From the NCBI GenBank assembly GCA_900291925.1, contig UWYS01000003.1:62001-126000 (forward strand): a DNA stretch of 64,000 nt. The letters are read 5' to 3'. Positions 33,795 to 43,261 of this stretch are shown here, one piece after another. Under the pieces are notes generated by a model. It worked only from the letters and a program-made list of their open reading frames with translations, made no database searches and was not told where the DNA came from. Source of the DNA: Thecaphora thlaspeos (Eukaryota > Basidiomycota > Ustilaginomycetes > Urocystidales > Glomosporiaceae). Position 1 is the stretch's first letter, and every line of letters begins with the position of its first letter. The position numbers and the translations under genes are program-made.

Positions 33795-34999
33795 CTCTGG
33801 GTGCTCGACACAAACGTCCTCCTCCTCCTCGCTGGACCTGCTCCGCCCGCTTGCCGACTACATCCTCGAGCAGAAGGTCGCTTCCCTCCACGATCCCGCC
33901 ACCTTTGCACCTTCTCCCATTGCCCTCGTTGTCCCCTACACTGTCATACAGGAGCTCGATGCGCAAAAGACATCCAACAGGGAGACCACAAAGCTTCCGG
34001 CCGCTGGCTGGCACGGTTGCAGCCCTCGCGCCCAGCACCCAGCGCCTCTCGTCACTCGCATGCCAAGTGTCCCGCTGGATGCTCTCAACGCTCAAGGTGC
34101 AGAAACACCTTGCACTCGACCAACGACAGGCCACACTGCTGCTTGCTCCAGGCCACAGGGTGCTCTATGGCCAGACGCACTCGCACCACCTCGCTACACG
34201 GTGGCAGAAGCGATGCAACAATGACCAGGAGATTGTTGCGTTCTGCAAGAGGCAGCACAACGAGGTTGGCGGCGTCGTCTTTGTCACCGATGACCGCGAT
34301 GCTGCCATCACGGCCGAGCTCGAGGAGGTCGAGTCGCTCCAAATACGCGACATCGTCGACGCCCTCGTTCACGACAGGGGACAGCGCCACGGACAGGGAG
34401 CACGACACGGACAGCCCAGAGCGACGGGGTGGGCTGCAAACGTACCGGAACTGGTGGAACAGTGGATATACCAGATGGGAGGCGGCGGCCAGCCTCCCGA
34501 ACCGGCAGCCAAAGCAGCGGCAGTATCGGTTTCGCCGGTTCTCGACGGCGATGGTGATTGCAGAGGTGACGTTGATGTAAATTCCTGGACGAGGAAAGAG
34601 GCCTCGGGCGCAGAGCTGCCGGACCTTGCAGACATACCCATAGATGAGGTCCAGATGCTCGAAGATGACGACGATCAGCATCATCTCCAACACACAGCCT
34701 CAACCAAGGCGCCACAGCAACATTCCACAAGCAGCAGCAGCAGCAAGACTGGTACAATCTTGCCGTCGCACAGCACGGGTCGGAAGACGGGCGATAGCAT
34801 ACACGCACCGTCCTCCCGCTCTCGATCTTCTCCCACCAGTCGGCGCAACGTGGGGACCTCCTCGCAGATATCGGCGGCGACAGACGCCGCGAGCAAAGGA
34901 AAGGAGGGCGAAGAAGAAGCAGCGTTGAATCCGCACATCGACTGGGAAGCTTTGGTCAGTGGATCAAAAGGGACAAAGAGGGAAAGAAAACGATGGTAG
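33795..34999 (+). pseudogene. SWT1: SWT1-like PIN-domain endoribonuclease gene, frame broken
   Basis: The PIN-domain start LWVLDTNVLL (about 33798-33827) is in one frame. Its continuation SLDLLRPLADYILEQ, then LVVPYTVIQELDAQK, is in the next frame, and the rest (VSRWMLSTLKVQKHLALDQRQ, NNDQEIVAFC, VVFVTDDRDAA) is in the third, open to the TAG at 34997. Each switch equals one extra base; no intron borders fit. The order DTN, QELD, ND, TDD reproduces the acidic residues of PIN nucleases of the Swt1 type, which act in nuclear mRNP surveillance. The C-terminal region is polar and low-complexity, ending RERKRW. The N-terminus and true start are uncertain. This is either a recent pseudogene or a locus with base-calling errors. 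Confidence 0.6.
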
Positions 35000-36065
35000 T
35001 TGTCGTCATGGCATAGCGGTAGCGGGGGGTGAGCGCAGTTCGTGTCATTCGATCTGGACAGATCAGCAGGAAAACATAGTACGGTTATTAGTCATCACTG
35101 TGCAGCAGTCCGATCAGAACCACCCGACGTCCGGCAATGGTGCTGTTCTTGACAAAGATATACAAAGACAGGTTCTCGACCTATATGTACGATATACAGT
35201 TTGAGAGTGGAGTAAGACTTAGTCTGATAACTCTGAGCCCTCCAATCGTGGCAGGAAGGTGCAGTGCCTGGCAGATGTGAAGATCCACTACGACTCGGAC
35301 GAACACTCTCAGCACCATCACTTGTTTTTTCCCGCCGACGTTCTCCATCGGTCCGCGCGTCCTCATCTCTGGCGGAACGATCAACTCGAATTCGAACCCA
35401 TCCACCGGTCTCACACGGACCGGATTGTGCGCCATGATGCTGACGCCCAAAAGACAACCACTGCTCAAGTAAAGGGGAGAAAGAACCAAGAAGGGCTAGG
35501 TTGTTGCAGAGCCTGGACGACGATTCGTGACTTTTCCAAGCCTATCACTAAGCTTCACTTGATCGCATTCCGGAGTCACTACTGTGCGCACGCTCGTCAT
35601 CGATCCCGTACTTTGACCAACCCACCGCGAATACGAACAAGCTTCAAAACAGGGTCAATCTTCGCTCGCAAAGGGGAAAGATCGAGGAATGGTGGTCTGG
35701 AACAATTTGAGAGAATATTGTAGGACATCGGGATCAGGGTGCTACGGGCACGCGAGAGTCGGTGCCGTTCCTGCGATGACCAGATCGCGAACGGTAAAAC
35801 CGGGTGGACGCTACGAGAGAGAGAGGGGGGGGACCAAGGGACAGGTAGGAAGGAAGACTCAGGGAGAGCAAAGGTGAGGAACAGAGTGGACAAGCCTAGC
35901 TTGAAGATCGGGAAATGATGCCGCAGAGGGCAGGGGCCGAGATCCGTCGCCACACGTAGCTTCTTTTCTTGCGCCGGAGACCAACCCGGAAGACGGGCGC
36001 GTCGCGCAAAGGACGGTCGGGAATCGCGTTTGACCTCGTTATCGCTCCAAGACGGGGATTCTTCG
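35000..36065. other. Intergenic stretch with a weak minus-strand ORF
   Basis: No confident gene. On the minus strand at about 35489-35181 a frame reads LYLSSGCLLGVSIMAHNPVR and then FEFELIVPPEMRTRG. It is preceded by a possible acceptor (TTGAGCAG) and could be an exon of a small protein, but I found no partner exon or family. Confidence 0.3.
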
Positions 36066-36587
36066 TCAGTTTACCGCAGAGGGTTCAGCACCGCCTACAG
36101 AAGGCCCAGCTCCGCCAGCGCCGCCGCCGCCGCCTCGTCGCTTCCGTGCGTATTCGAAGATATGATTTTTCAATCCCTGCTGGACCTCTATTTCTCGGGT
36201 GTCCTCGAGCCTTTTGCGAATGCGCGCTTCAATTTCTGCTCGATGCATTTGGCCGAAATCTGACTTGAGAAAAGCCCTCATAACCCTTCCAGGGTAGCCT
36301 AGTTGCGGCAGCTGCCCGGTTGTACTTCTGACATGTTCAACATAACTTTGAAAGTTTTCCAAGGCTGTAGGGTTGGCCTGCCCAAGGTCTTCCCTGATTA
36401 GTTCCCAGAGGCTATCCAAGCTTTCCGAGCGGGAATGACGACGAGCGTACTGAGTGTAGATGACTAGGATGTTTTCAGGTACGTCTACCAGAGAAGCGTC
36501 AGGTACGCCGGGTTCGGGGACGGCGACGGTCAGGTTGAAAATGGTGAAGAGGAGGACAAGAGAGAGAAAGAGGTGCGTCGGTTGCAT
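36066..36587 (-). CDS. Small predicted secreted protein
   Basis: 173 aa on the minus strand, single exon. The ATG at 36587 is chosen because it begins a signal peptide (MQPTHLFLSLVLLFTIFNLTVA); the open frame extends 31 codons further without meaning. The mature part is helical and charged (LDSLWELIREDLGQ; MHRAEIEARIRKRLEDTREI) and ends in a Gly-rich, low-complexity tail. There are no cysteines in the mature protein. A TATA box lies about 93 bp upstream. It has no recognised domain. Together with the gene at 30754-31938 it fits a secreted or effector-like class by inference. Confidence 0.65.
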   Translation of the reverse strand: MQPTHLFLSLVLLFTIFNLTVAVPEPGVPDASLVDVPENILVIYTQYARRHSRSESLDSLWELIREDLGQANPTALENFQSYVEHVRSTTGQLPQLGYPGRVMRAFLKSDFGQMHRAEIEARIRKRLEDTREIEVQQGLKNHIFEYARKRRGGGGGAGGAGPSVGGAEPSAVN

Positions 36588-36679
36588 TGTCGAGTGTAGG
36601 TCGAGGGGTTGCTTTGCTTGGAGGATGTGTCTCGTTGAAGCTGGCTGTTTGTGGGAGAAGGGGAGGGAGGGATGCCGCA

Positions 36680-36685
36680 TTTATA
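36680..36685 (-). promoter_or_regulatory. TATA box of small secreted protein gene
   Basis: TATAAA on the minus strand, 93 bp upstream of the ATG at 36587, at the spacing expected for a TATA-driven promoter with a short leader. Confidence 0.6.
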
Positions 36686-38871
36686 AGCCTGCTGGGTCTG
36701 CAGCCTCGCGCCCTAACGCCTTTCGAAGAGCCAGCGCTGTGGCTTGACAAGGATACCATCTCGGAAACCGCATGGTGGAATAGAGATTGCCGTGATGAGG
36801 AGCCTTATGGTAGGGGTTCCCTGAATTGAGGCTCCGGTTCGCAGGAGGGACAAAGAGGGACGGGTTCACGCCACGCTTTGTCCGAAATTCTGAGAAGTCA
36901 TCCCGAGGGCTTATCGCTCCAGCCGGGAGGCGTCGCCACAAAGCTAGTCAGTCAAGAGCATGGTTGCGGCGAGAGGAATGAAAAGGAATGTGGACTGACG
37001 CAGCGGCGGAAGACTCTTGCAATATCAGCAACCGCAGGGCCGGCAAGGCCCCTCGCTCATTTCGTTGAATTCTTGAGCCAAGCGGAAGTTTCCATGAGCC
37101 AAGTTCCCATCACAGAATTTGCCGAACTTTGCGCCTTCATCGATGAAGGGGAAACACCCTCCCGGCAGACCTCAGAAAAAGACGTATGACCATCGTCGAA
37201 GGAAGCCGGCGCATTCCGCCACCGAGCAATTGATCATTGCGCACGGCAAAGGGAGCGGAGCGGTCGTTCGAGAGCGGTCCTGAGTTCAGTTAGCGAATGA
37301 GGTTGCGGAAGCAGCAGGAGGAGTGACAGCGCGAGAGGAGTACGAGCGACCAGGGAGAAGAAGGAAGAGACACCAAAAGGCTCGATCTGTGCGCTTGGAG
37401 CCCCCCAGGACCCACCCGTGGGATAGCCCGTAGGCCTGGGGACTCGATTTTTTTTAGGGATTATTCAACAGGGAACCATCACAATTGTTGACTTCCATCG
37501 CAGAGGCAGGACCTCCACGTGGTGGAGTTCGTGATAAAGCATGTCTTAGGAGTAAGAACCAAACTTCCGGGCATACATCCTGCTAGGTCTCGTGTACAGA
37601 GGTGATCAGAACAATGATTACACAATGGCAAGACCATGAAGCCGCCACCGCTACGAGTCACCTCGACAGGCACCGACAAAATACGGGTCTCTCCACGCAC
37701 CTGACTTTGGTGTGAGAGCTCGATAGAGTTGGACGCGAAGCTCCAGTCTCACGCCTTCCTGCTGCTGCCATGTCTCCTCCCCAAGAATGAACGCTACCAA
37801 CCTTCCTCTGATTCGTCTCAATGAGGTGCTGTCGTCGCGAGAACTGGGGTGCACCTGAAGGCCGAGCGCTCCGAGAAGGCACCGAGCCGAGCCCGTGGAA
37901 TCTTCAGTCGCAAAGATCGACAGACTCCACGATGGCAACTTGTGCAGTCTCGGGTGGACCACGAAGCAGTGCATGCGCTAGAACCTTGTCTAGAACACGT
38001 CAGTCGAAGGCGTTGGAGCTTCCGCCGAGAATGCCGAGGCAGCCTTCATACCTGGATCCAGCGACCCGGCCGAAATCGACCGGCAGCCGTTCATAATCGA
38101 CGCTACTAGAGGAGCGGACCTTAGGGTGGGTCGGGAGCGGCAGTCTCGATCAAGAGCACTCTGGCAGCTCGAGCTAGAGTGACCAGCGGCAGACTTGGGG
38201 TCGTCGCGCCTCGAGACCATCGACAGCGAGTGCAAGGATGGTCAGCGCGCGGTTGAGGGCATGCAAGACTCTCCGGCGCTATCTCGGAATCCCTGCGTCG
38301 CCAGGAGGATGTCCTCTTTCCCTGCTTTCTCAGAGGTACGTCCGTTCTATCCACAATCGGTAGCATTGATCATTGCAAGCATCCGGTGTTCGGATTCTTC
38401 AAGTTCTCCAACGTCCTGTGCCACTTTCGAGTCCTACATGACCGTCGGCTCAGAGCAAGCTCGTCTCGTCTTTAGCCATGGAAGGATCCGTCCTTTCAGA
38501 GTAGCTAGTGCGTTCGCCGTTCTGGGCGGACCGGACCGAAACGTGACTTGAGCGGCTCACATGCGCTGGTGAGCTCAGTAGCCACACGCTAGATGGCGTG
38601 GCTTGGTTACAGCGGAAGACACACTCACGCTGGATGCTGTCACTACACTACATCACCTGACGTTTGGCTGAAGCTTTGTCTTCGTGACGTGTGTGCGTGC
38701 GTACGTGGCGAGACGCGTCGCCACCCGCCGCCGGTGCTGGGAGCTGTCAAGCAAAGCGAAGGCCAGAAAAGGCAGCTCGGCACCTTTACCCCGCATTTTT
38801 TCCTCAGGTTGGACGCCATGACGTCCTGTCTGTCCTACCACCATCACACCTCCACCGCCACAACCCTCACA
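36686..38871. other. 2.2-kb stretch without recognisable gene
   Basis: Several short open frames on both strands, none with signal peptide, membrane helix, family motif or plausible splice partners. A T8 run lies at 37449-37456. Confidence 0.5.
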
Positions 38872-39687
38872 ATGCGTTTGGTTCTACCATCTCTCTTCCT
38901 TCTTCCTCAGCTTGCATCGACGACAGCGTTGGGGCTGAGCGTCATGACGCCGACGCTGACGCAGTGTCGGCTCTCGTGGCTCTCCTGGCCGGGCGCACAG
39001 GGTCAGATCGATGTGGTTGCCGTAGATGGTGCGTCTTTCGTCACCCCTTCTGTCTTCTGTCTGTCTCGATACTGATCGCACTACGATCTAATACCATTCC
39101 CAAATGACCACAGCCAACACGAACGCCACCCTCCGCACATTCTACCGACAACCGGCCTTGACAGAGACGATGTCCTGGATGCCTACCAACCTTACCGCTG
39201 GGACATTGGTCATCATCTGGGTACGCTGCGAATCCAACGCAACAGTCCATCTGGAGCTCTTGCTGACAATTTGGCCCCTCTCCAACGGTCTGACTGCTCA
39301 CAGGTCCGAGACGCACTCGCCCAATCCTCCTCCGCCGCCGTCGTGGTACAAGCAAGCAACGACACCGACTGTCTCACCCCGTCATCCTCTAGCAACAGCA
39401 GCTCTAGCAGTACTCGAAGCGGTCGAGGCCCAACAGCCGATACGCCGCCCATCACTAGTCTTATACCTGCACCTTCCACTCAAACTCCGGCTACATCGAC
39501 ACAGCAACAGACGAGCTCGACGGCATCGTCCAGCGGCGGGCAGACGAGCCCGACACCTACACAGCGGGGACAGCCTAATGCCGCGAGAGCTTTGAGGCCG
39601 TACGGGTCGCTTGAGTGGGCTCTGGTGGGTATAATCGCTGTGCCTCTGTCTTCGTCGATGTTGAGCTGCGTGGGGAGATCCATGTAG
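38872..39687 (+). CDS. Predicted secreted or cell-surface protein, Ser/Thr-rich
   Basis: Three exons, 38872-39028, 39114-39220 and 39304-39687, give 215 aa. The introns are 85 and 83 nt. The N-terminus is a signal peptide (MRLVLPSLFLLPQLASTTA). The next part (CRLSWLSWPG, IDVVAVDANTNATLRTFY, AAVVVQASNDTDCL) has the layout of fungal extracellular beta-sandwich modules with two cysteines. A Ser/Thr/Pro-rich, probably O-glycosylated stalk follows. The end (EWALVGIIAVPL and after) is weakly hydrophobic and may be a GPI signal or membrane anchor. The splice calls restore one frame through the family-like core. No specific function can be assigned. Confidence 0.6.
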
Positions 39688-40739
39688 GGATAATGCTACT
39701 CACGGGATTTGGAATAACGTACCTCGCGCAAATATCGGACGCACACGGTTTTCGGACGCGGGTCCTGGCGCGGGCGAGCTCACGTCCGAGATGTTGTCCG
39801 ACGACGTGCTACTGCCAGAGTAGCAGCTACAAGCAATGTAATGCATTCGATCAATGCAGGGAGAGGCTGACTATGCTACAGTGTGGCTTGCATGGGACCT
39901 GGTACAGTGTGTGTGTTTTGGCGTGGTGGAGAAAGGCAGACTCCGACCGTTCTTCATGCCGACGGACCAGCCTCGTCAAGCTGCATCTGCTCGAGAGCGG
40001 TCTCGACCTCCAACTGCTCCTTGCAGTCCGCCGTCGTTGGCTGTGATGGTTTGGCGTCGATCCGGATCGCCTCCGTGCGTGTTTGCTGTGTCTTCCTTGG
40101 CGCTTGCTTGGCCTTTGGTGCAGCCCTCGTCTTGCCCGCAGCCTTCTTGGCCTTGCGCTGCTGCTTCCGTTCCTCCTCCTCCTGCCTCTTCTGAAGAAAG
40201 CAGGTTGTATTGCTGAATCAGGCGGGCGGAAGACGTTGCAGGAAACTAAAGGAAGGCGGAGGAGGCCATACAGAGGTGCTGAAGGCCGTACATGGTAGAG
40301 CGAGAGGGGAGAGGTGGTGGTACGGAAGCATGATGGAAGGCCTCGTACGAGGTGGACCTGAGCTCGCCCGCGCCAGGACCCGCGTCCGAAAACCGTGTGC
40401 GTCCGATATTTGCGCGAGGTACGTTGTGTGGTTCTTCGCAGAAGCCGGTGGATTTAAGTCATCAGTCGGAATTATATTCTTATATATATGTATACAAATT
40501 ACAACCGATGAAAATATAAATCACCTCCGAGTGAGATTTAGTGGGAGATCATGTGCGCGTGCACGCGCCGAAGGAATGGCTACAAGAGAGCGAGAGAGCG
40601 AGCCCTACACGGCCAAGCCAGGATAAGGGGCGCAGCCGCCTTACTATTCGCCCGAGGAGGCCGGTAGGTGGTGCTGGTAGGTGGTGCTGGTAGGGAGGAA
40701 GCAAGGGAAGGGAAGAACAGATGATACCGCATGACTACT
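39688..40739. other. Intergenic stretch with possible orphan exon on the minus strand
   Basis: On the minus strand, about 40200 to 39954 (TGA at 39956-39954), one frame reads as a Lys/Glu/Gln-rich coiled-coil tail (KRQEEEEERKQQRKAKKAAG) ending EQMQLDEAGPSA. It could be the last exon of a small protein, with a possible acceptor near 40218-40225, but I could not find a matching first exon. AT-rich sequence with TATATATA lies at 40480-40500. Confidence 0.35.
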
Positions 40740-40852
40740 TCCGAATTAGTTTAGTGGCTATGACGGCGCCTTGTCAATTCCATCGGGATTTCGACCATTG
40801 ATGTCCCCGCAATTGCGCGGCGCAGACCCGGGTTCAATTCCCGGATTTGGAG
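40740..40852 (+). tRNA. tRNA-Asp: tRNA-Asp(GTC) with a 41-nt intron
   Basis: The acceptor stem TCCGAAT (40740-40746) pairs with ATTTGGA (40845-40851), and the discriminator is G (40852), as usual for Asp. The anticodon stem GCGCC pairs with GGCGC (40819-40823). The loop TTGTCA contains anticodon GTC at 40773-40775. An intron of 41 nt (40777-40817) sits at the canonical site one base 3' of the anticodon. The T-arm is CCGGG-TTCAATT-CCCGG. The internal promoter is intact: A box TAGTTTAGTGG and B box GGTTCAATTCC. The D stem is weak (three pairs). Confidence 0.92.
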
Positions 40853-40856
40853 TTAA

Positions 40857-40863
40857 TTTTTTT
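40857..40863 (+). terminator. RNA polymerase III terminator of the tRNA-Asp gene
   Basis: A run of seven T's beginning 4 nt after the tRNA 3' end, which is the standard Pol III stop signal. Confidence 0.85.
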
Positions 40864-41570
40864 GCCTCTTTCTTGAGTAGAAACGACGGCATTTTGGGTC
40901 GTTTTTATCAGAAACTTTCGAGGATGTCAACGGATTTCCTGTTTTCCGGCGGGACACAGATTCATGCTCATATAAGACTGATGGCATGCATCCAGTTGTC
41001 GAGAGGTGATCTCGCTGAATGTCACGATCTTGCTCGACGAGCGGTAGCCAGTCAGCGACTGGTACGTTGTCGGCGGTCAGAGACGGGCTAGGCGATGAGG
41101 GAGTGCAGACCTTTACGACGCCAAGGCAGCAGCACCACTGCTCACACCCACACAAACGAGTCACTTCTCGATACGTCTACCGTAGAATGAGTCGAGATGG
41201 ACTTCAGAATAGTATCCGTGGTGGGAGGTCGAATCGTGTACGTTGGATGGTCGTAGAATGGAAGGGCTAATCGTATACAGTGGATGGTCGTGAATGCGTA
41301 TCAAGGAGAAAGGGGGCAGCAGACGAACGAGAAGAGGGCCGGACTTTGAGAAGGAGCCGCAAGGGTGTTTATACTCGGCGAGAGTCGGGGAGATATCATA
41401 GCGTGTTGTCGTACCGTGTGGCCATATATTGCAAGGGTGATTGGGCCGAGGTGCGGAAAGGAGCGGGAATGGGTGAATCGACTTGACGTTTGTATGACAT
41501 GGACCCCGCGATGAAGGTTCGAGACCGATCGCATGGGCCTACGGCGCTGGTACGTTGATCCTCGTCCGTT
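40864..41570. other. Intergenic region
   Basis: No gene recognised between the tRNA and the small membrane protein gene. A near-repeat GTGGATGGTCGTGAATG / GTTGGATGGTCGTAGAATG occurs at about 41242-41297. Confidence 0.5.
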
Positions 41571-42116
41571 CTATACCCTCTTTGTGCTCCACCATCGTCC
41601 ACCGTCGTCCCAAGGATTGCCGTGGCGATGATCGGGGTCCGGTACGTTGTCGTCTCCTCGGTGCTTATGCCTGTGCCTCCTGTTACCCTCCCTGACCGCG
41701 GCATCGGTGATCATACCTGTGACGAAACCAACGATGAGGTAGATGAGGAAGGCATATAGGAAAGCCTTGCAGAAGCGTGTTCCGGCTCGAGGACCTCGAC
41801 GTTGGTTTGATGTGGAGGGCGGAGGGAGGAGGGCGGGCGAAGAGGCGGGAAGAGTGAGGATGCGTGCGGTTCCGTTGAATGTGTAGGGATGGTTGCCATA
41901 TGCATAGTTGGCGTGGGGAGGGTGAGGAGCGACGGCAGCGGCGGCGACGGCGGCGGAGGGTGAGGAAGAGGAGGGACCTTGCCGAACGCCACTGCTGCCT
42001 CCTGCGCCTTGTTGGAGGGCGGTCTCGTAGGAGGGGACGGGGTCGTCTACGCTCGAGTCGAGCGATGCCTTCTTTGCGGCCTGCTGTTTCTTTGACGACG
42101 ACGACGACGACGGCAT
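41571..42116 (-). CDS. Small single-pass membrane protein with proline-tyrosine motif
   Basis: 181 aa on the minus strand, single exon, from the ATG at 42116. The N-terminus is Ser/Lys-rich, followed by DDPVPSYETAL, a PxY-type motif common in fungal membrane proteins and often bound by WW-domain ubiquitin ligases. An Ala/Pro-rich linker leads to one transmembrane helix (FCKAFLYAFLIYLIVGFVTG, about residues 119-138). The tail is His/Arg/Asp-rich and ends WWSTKRV. No family name can be given. The gene is divergent from ORC2, 1.1 kb away. Confidence 0.6.
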   Translation of the reverse strand: MPSSSSSSKKQQAAKKASLDSSVDDPVPSYETALQQGAGGSSGVRQGPSSSSPSAAVAAAAVAPHPPHANYAYGNHPYTFNGTARILTLPASSPALLPPPSTSNQRRGPRAGTRFCKAFLYAFLIYLIVGFVTGMITDAAVREGNRRHRHKHRGDDNVPDPDHRHGNPWDDGGRWWSTKRV

Positions 42117-43261
42117 TGTGGCAAAAGTGTGAGTCTGGGAGGAAGAGATAAGGGTCGGGGATTGGCGGTAGTAGGAGGTGAGCAAGAGGTCGACGAGGAA
42201 GGGGCTGCCTCGGCTGAGGCCAGCTGGTGACCGACTGACGGTGTGGAGGTTGAGTGGGCGGGGCGCCTGCCCGATCCCGGCTTGCCTCTTGCACAGCCCG
42301 CGCAGGAGCATCGGGTCGGAGAGGCGTCTTCCTTCTTCGCTCGCAAAAGCCAGACCACGGTGGCCTTGCCCAGCAGGCACAAGAACAGAGCAGCAGCAGG
42401 AGATGGATAGCATTGGCCACGTCGTACTGTACAATACAACAACGACTAAGAGTACAACGAGCAGGGAAAAGAGGCGACGAGGAAGCCAGGACGAGGGGGG
42501 AAAGAGGAGATGTCTGGGAAAAGCGAAACCCGAGCGCGGCCATTTGCACCTCTCATGGTGATAGGACCGGCGAGCATTATAGATCCCCAGCGATGTGTGA
42601 TGTCGATCGTGGCGCCCCTTCATGGCCGTCTCTACTCAGTGCCTCGATAGACTCGCAAAAATCTAGATGAGGCCTGGCCGTTGGCAGCCGAGGTAGGGGC
42701 TTTGGTAATGGGGTGCCGTGAGTTTTGTTTCTATTGAGTTGAGAAAAGAGGAGACGTTCGTCGAGCGCTAGAGCAGGGGTTTATATATGTATGCGCCTGG
42801 GCGGGGCGATGCTGGCCGCTGGCGGGCGGGCAAGAGGGGAAAGAAAAAAAGAAAAGTGACAAGGCAGAGTGGGAGAAAATGTTCGATCGAGTGGGCTGCG
42901 CTCCTGCCCGAGTGCCGAAGAGCGGGGCGAGCAGTGACGCACAGACACAGATACGCGCACCACCCATGGCTTCGAGAGGGGACCCTTGGCTGGCGGCACG
43001 CTGTCTTTCCGAGAGACCAACACCCACCACCACCTCCTCCTCCAGCACCGCCTGCACACACGCGCTCACCCCCTCGTCGTCGCATCGCCGCCTCTTGCCT
43101 GCTACCCATCATCACACGACACAACGGCTGCTGCCTCTCCTCGGCCGACCCGACACGAGCCCGCCGCACCGACACCATGCTCGCATAGAGAGGGCCCATT
43201 GCAACAACCCGCTCTCCTCCCTCTGCAATACCAGCACCTCGCATCTGCCTTCCTGCCTGCC
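42117..43261. other. Divergent intergenic region upstream of ORC2
   Basis: About 1.1 kb. The plus strand is open from 42986 in the ORC2 frame, but the sequence is His/Thr/Pro-rich and unlike Orc2, so I treat it as leader. A TATATATG lies near 42783. No further gene seen. Confidence 0.5.

Noticed and set aside
33546..34580. 344-codon frame as the SWT1 protein
   Set aside because: It contains the DTN motif but loses the PIN domain after ten residues; the rest of the domain is in the other two frames.
42986..43261. N-terminal extension of Orc2 by 92 codons
   Set aside because: The stretch is His/Pro/Thr-rich and continues a pyrimidine-rich leader; the ATG at 43262 gives a sensible start.
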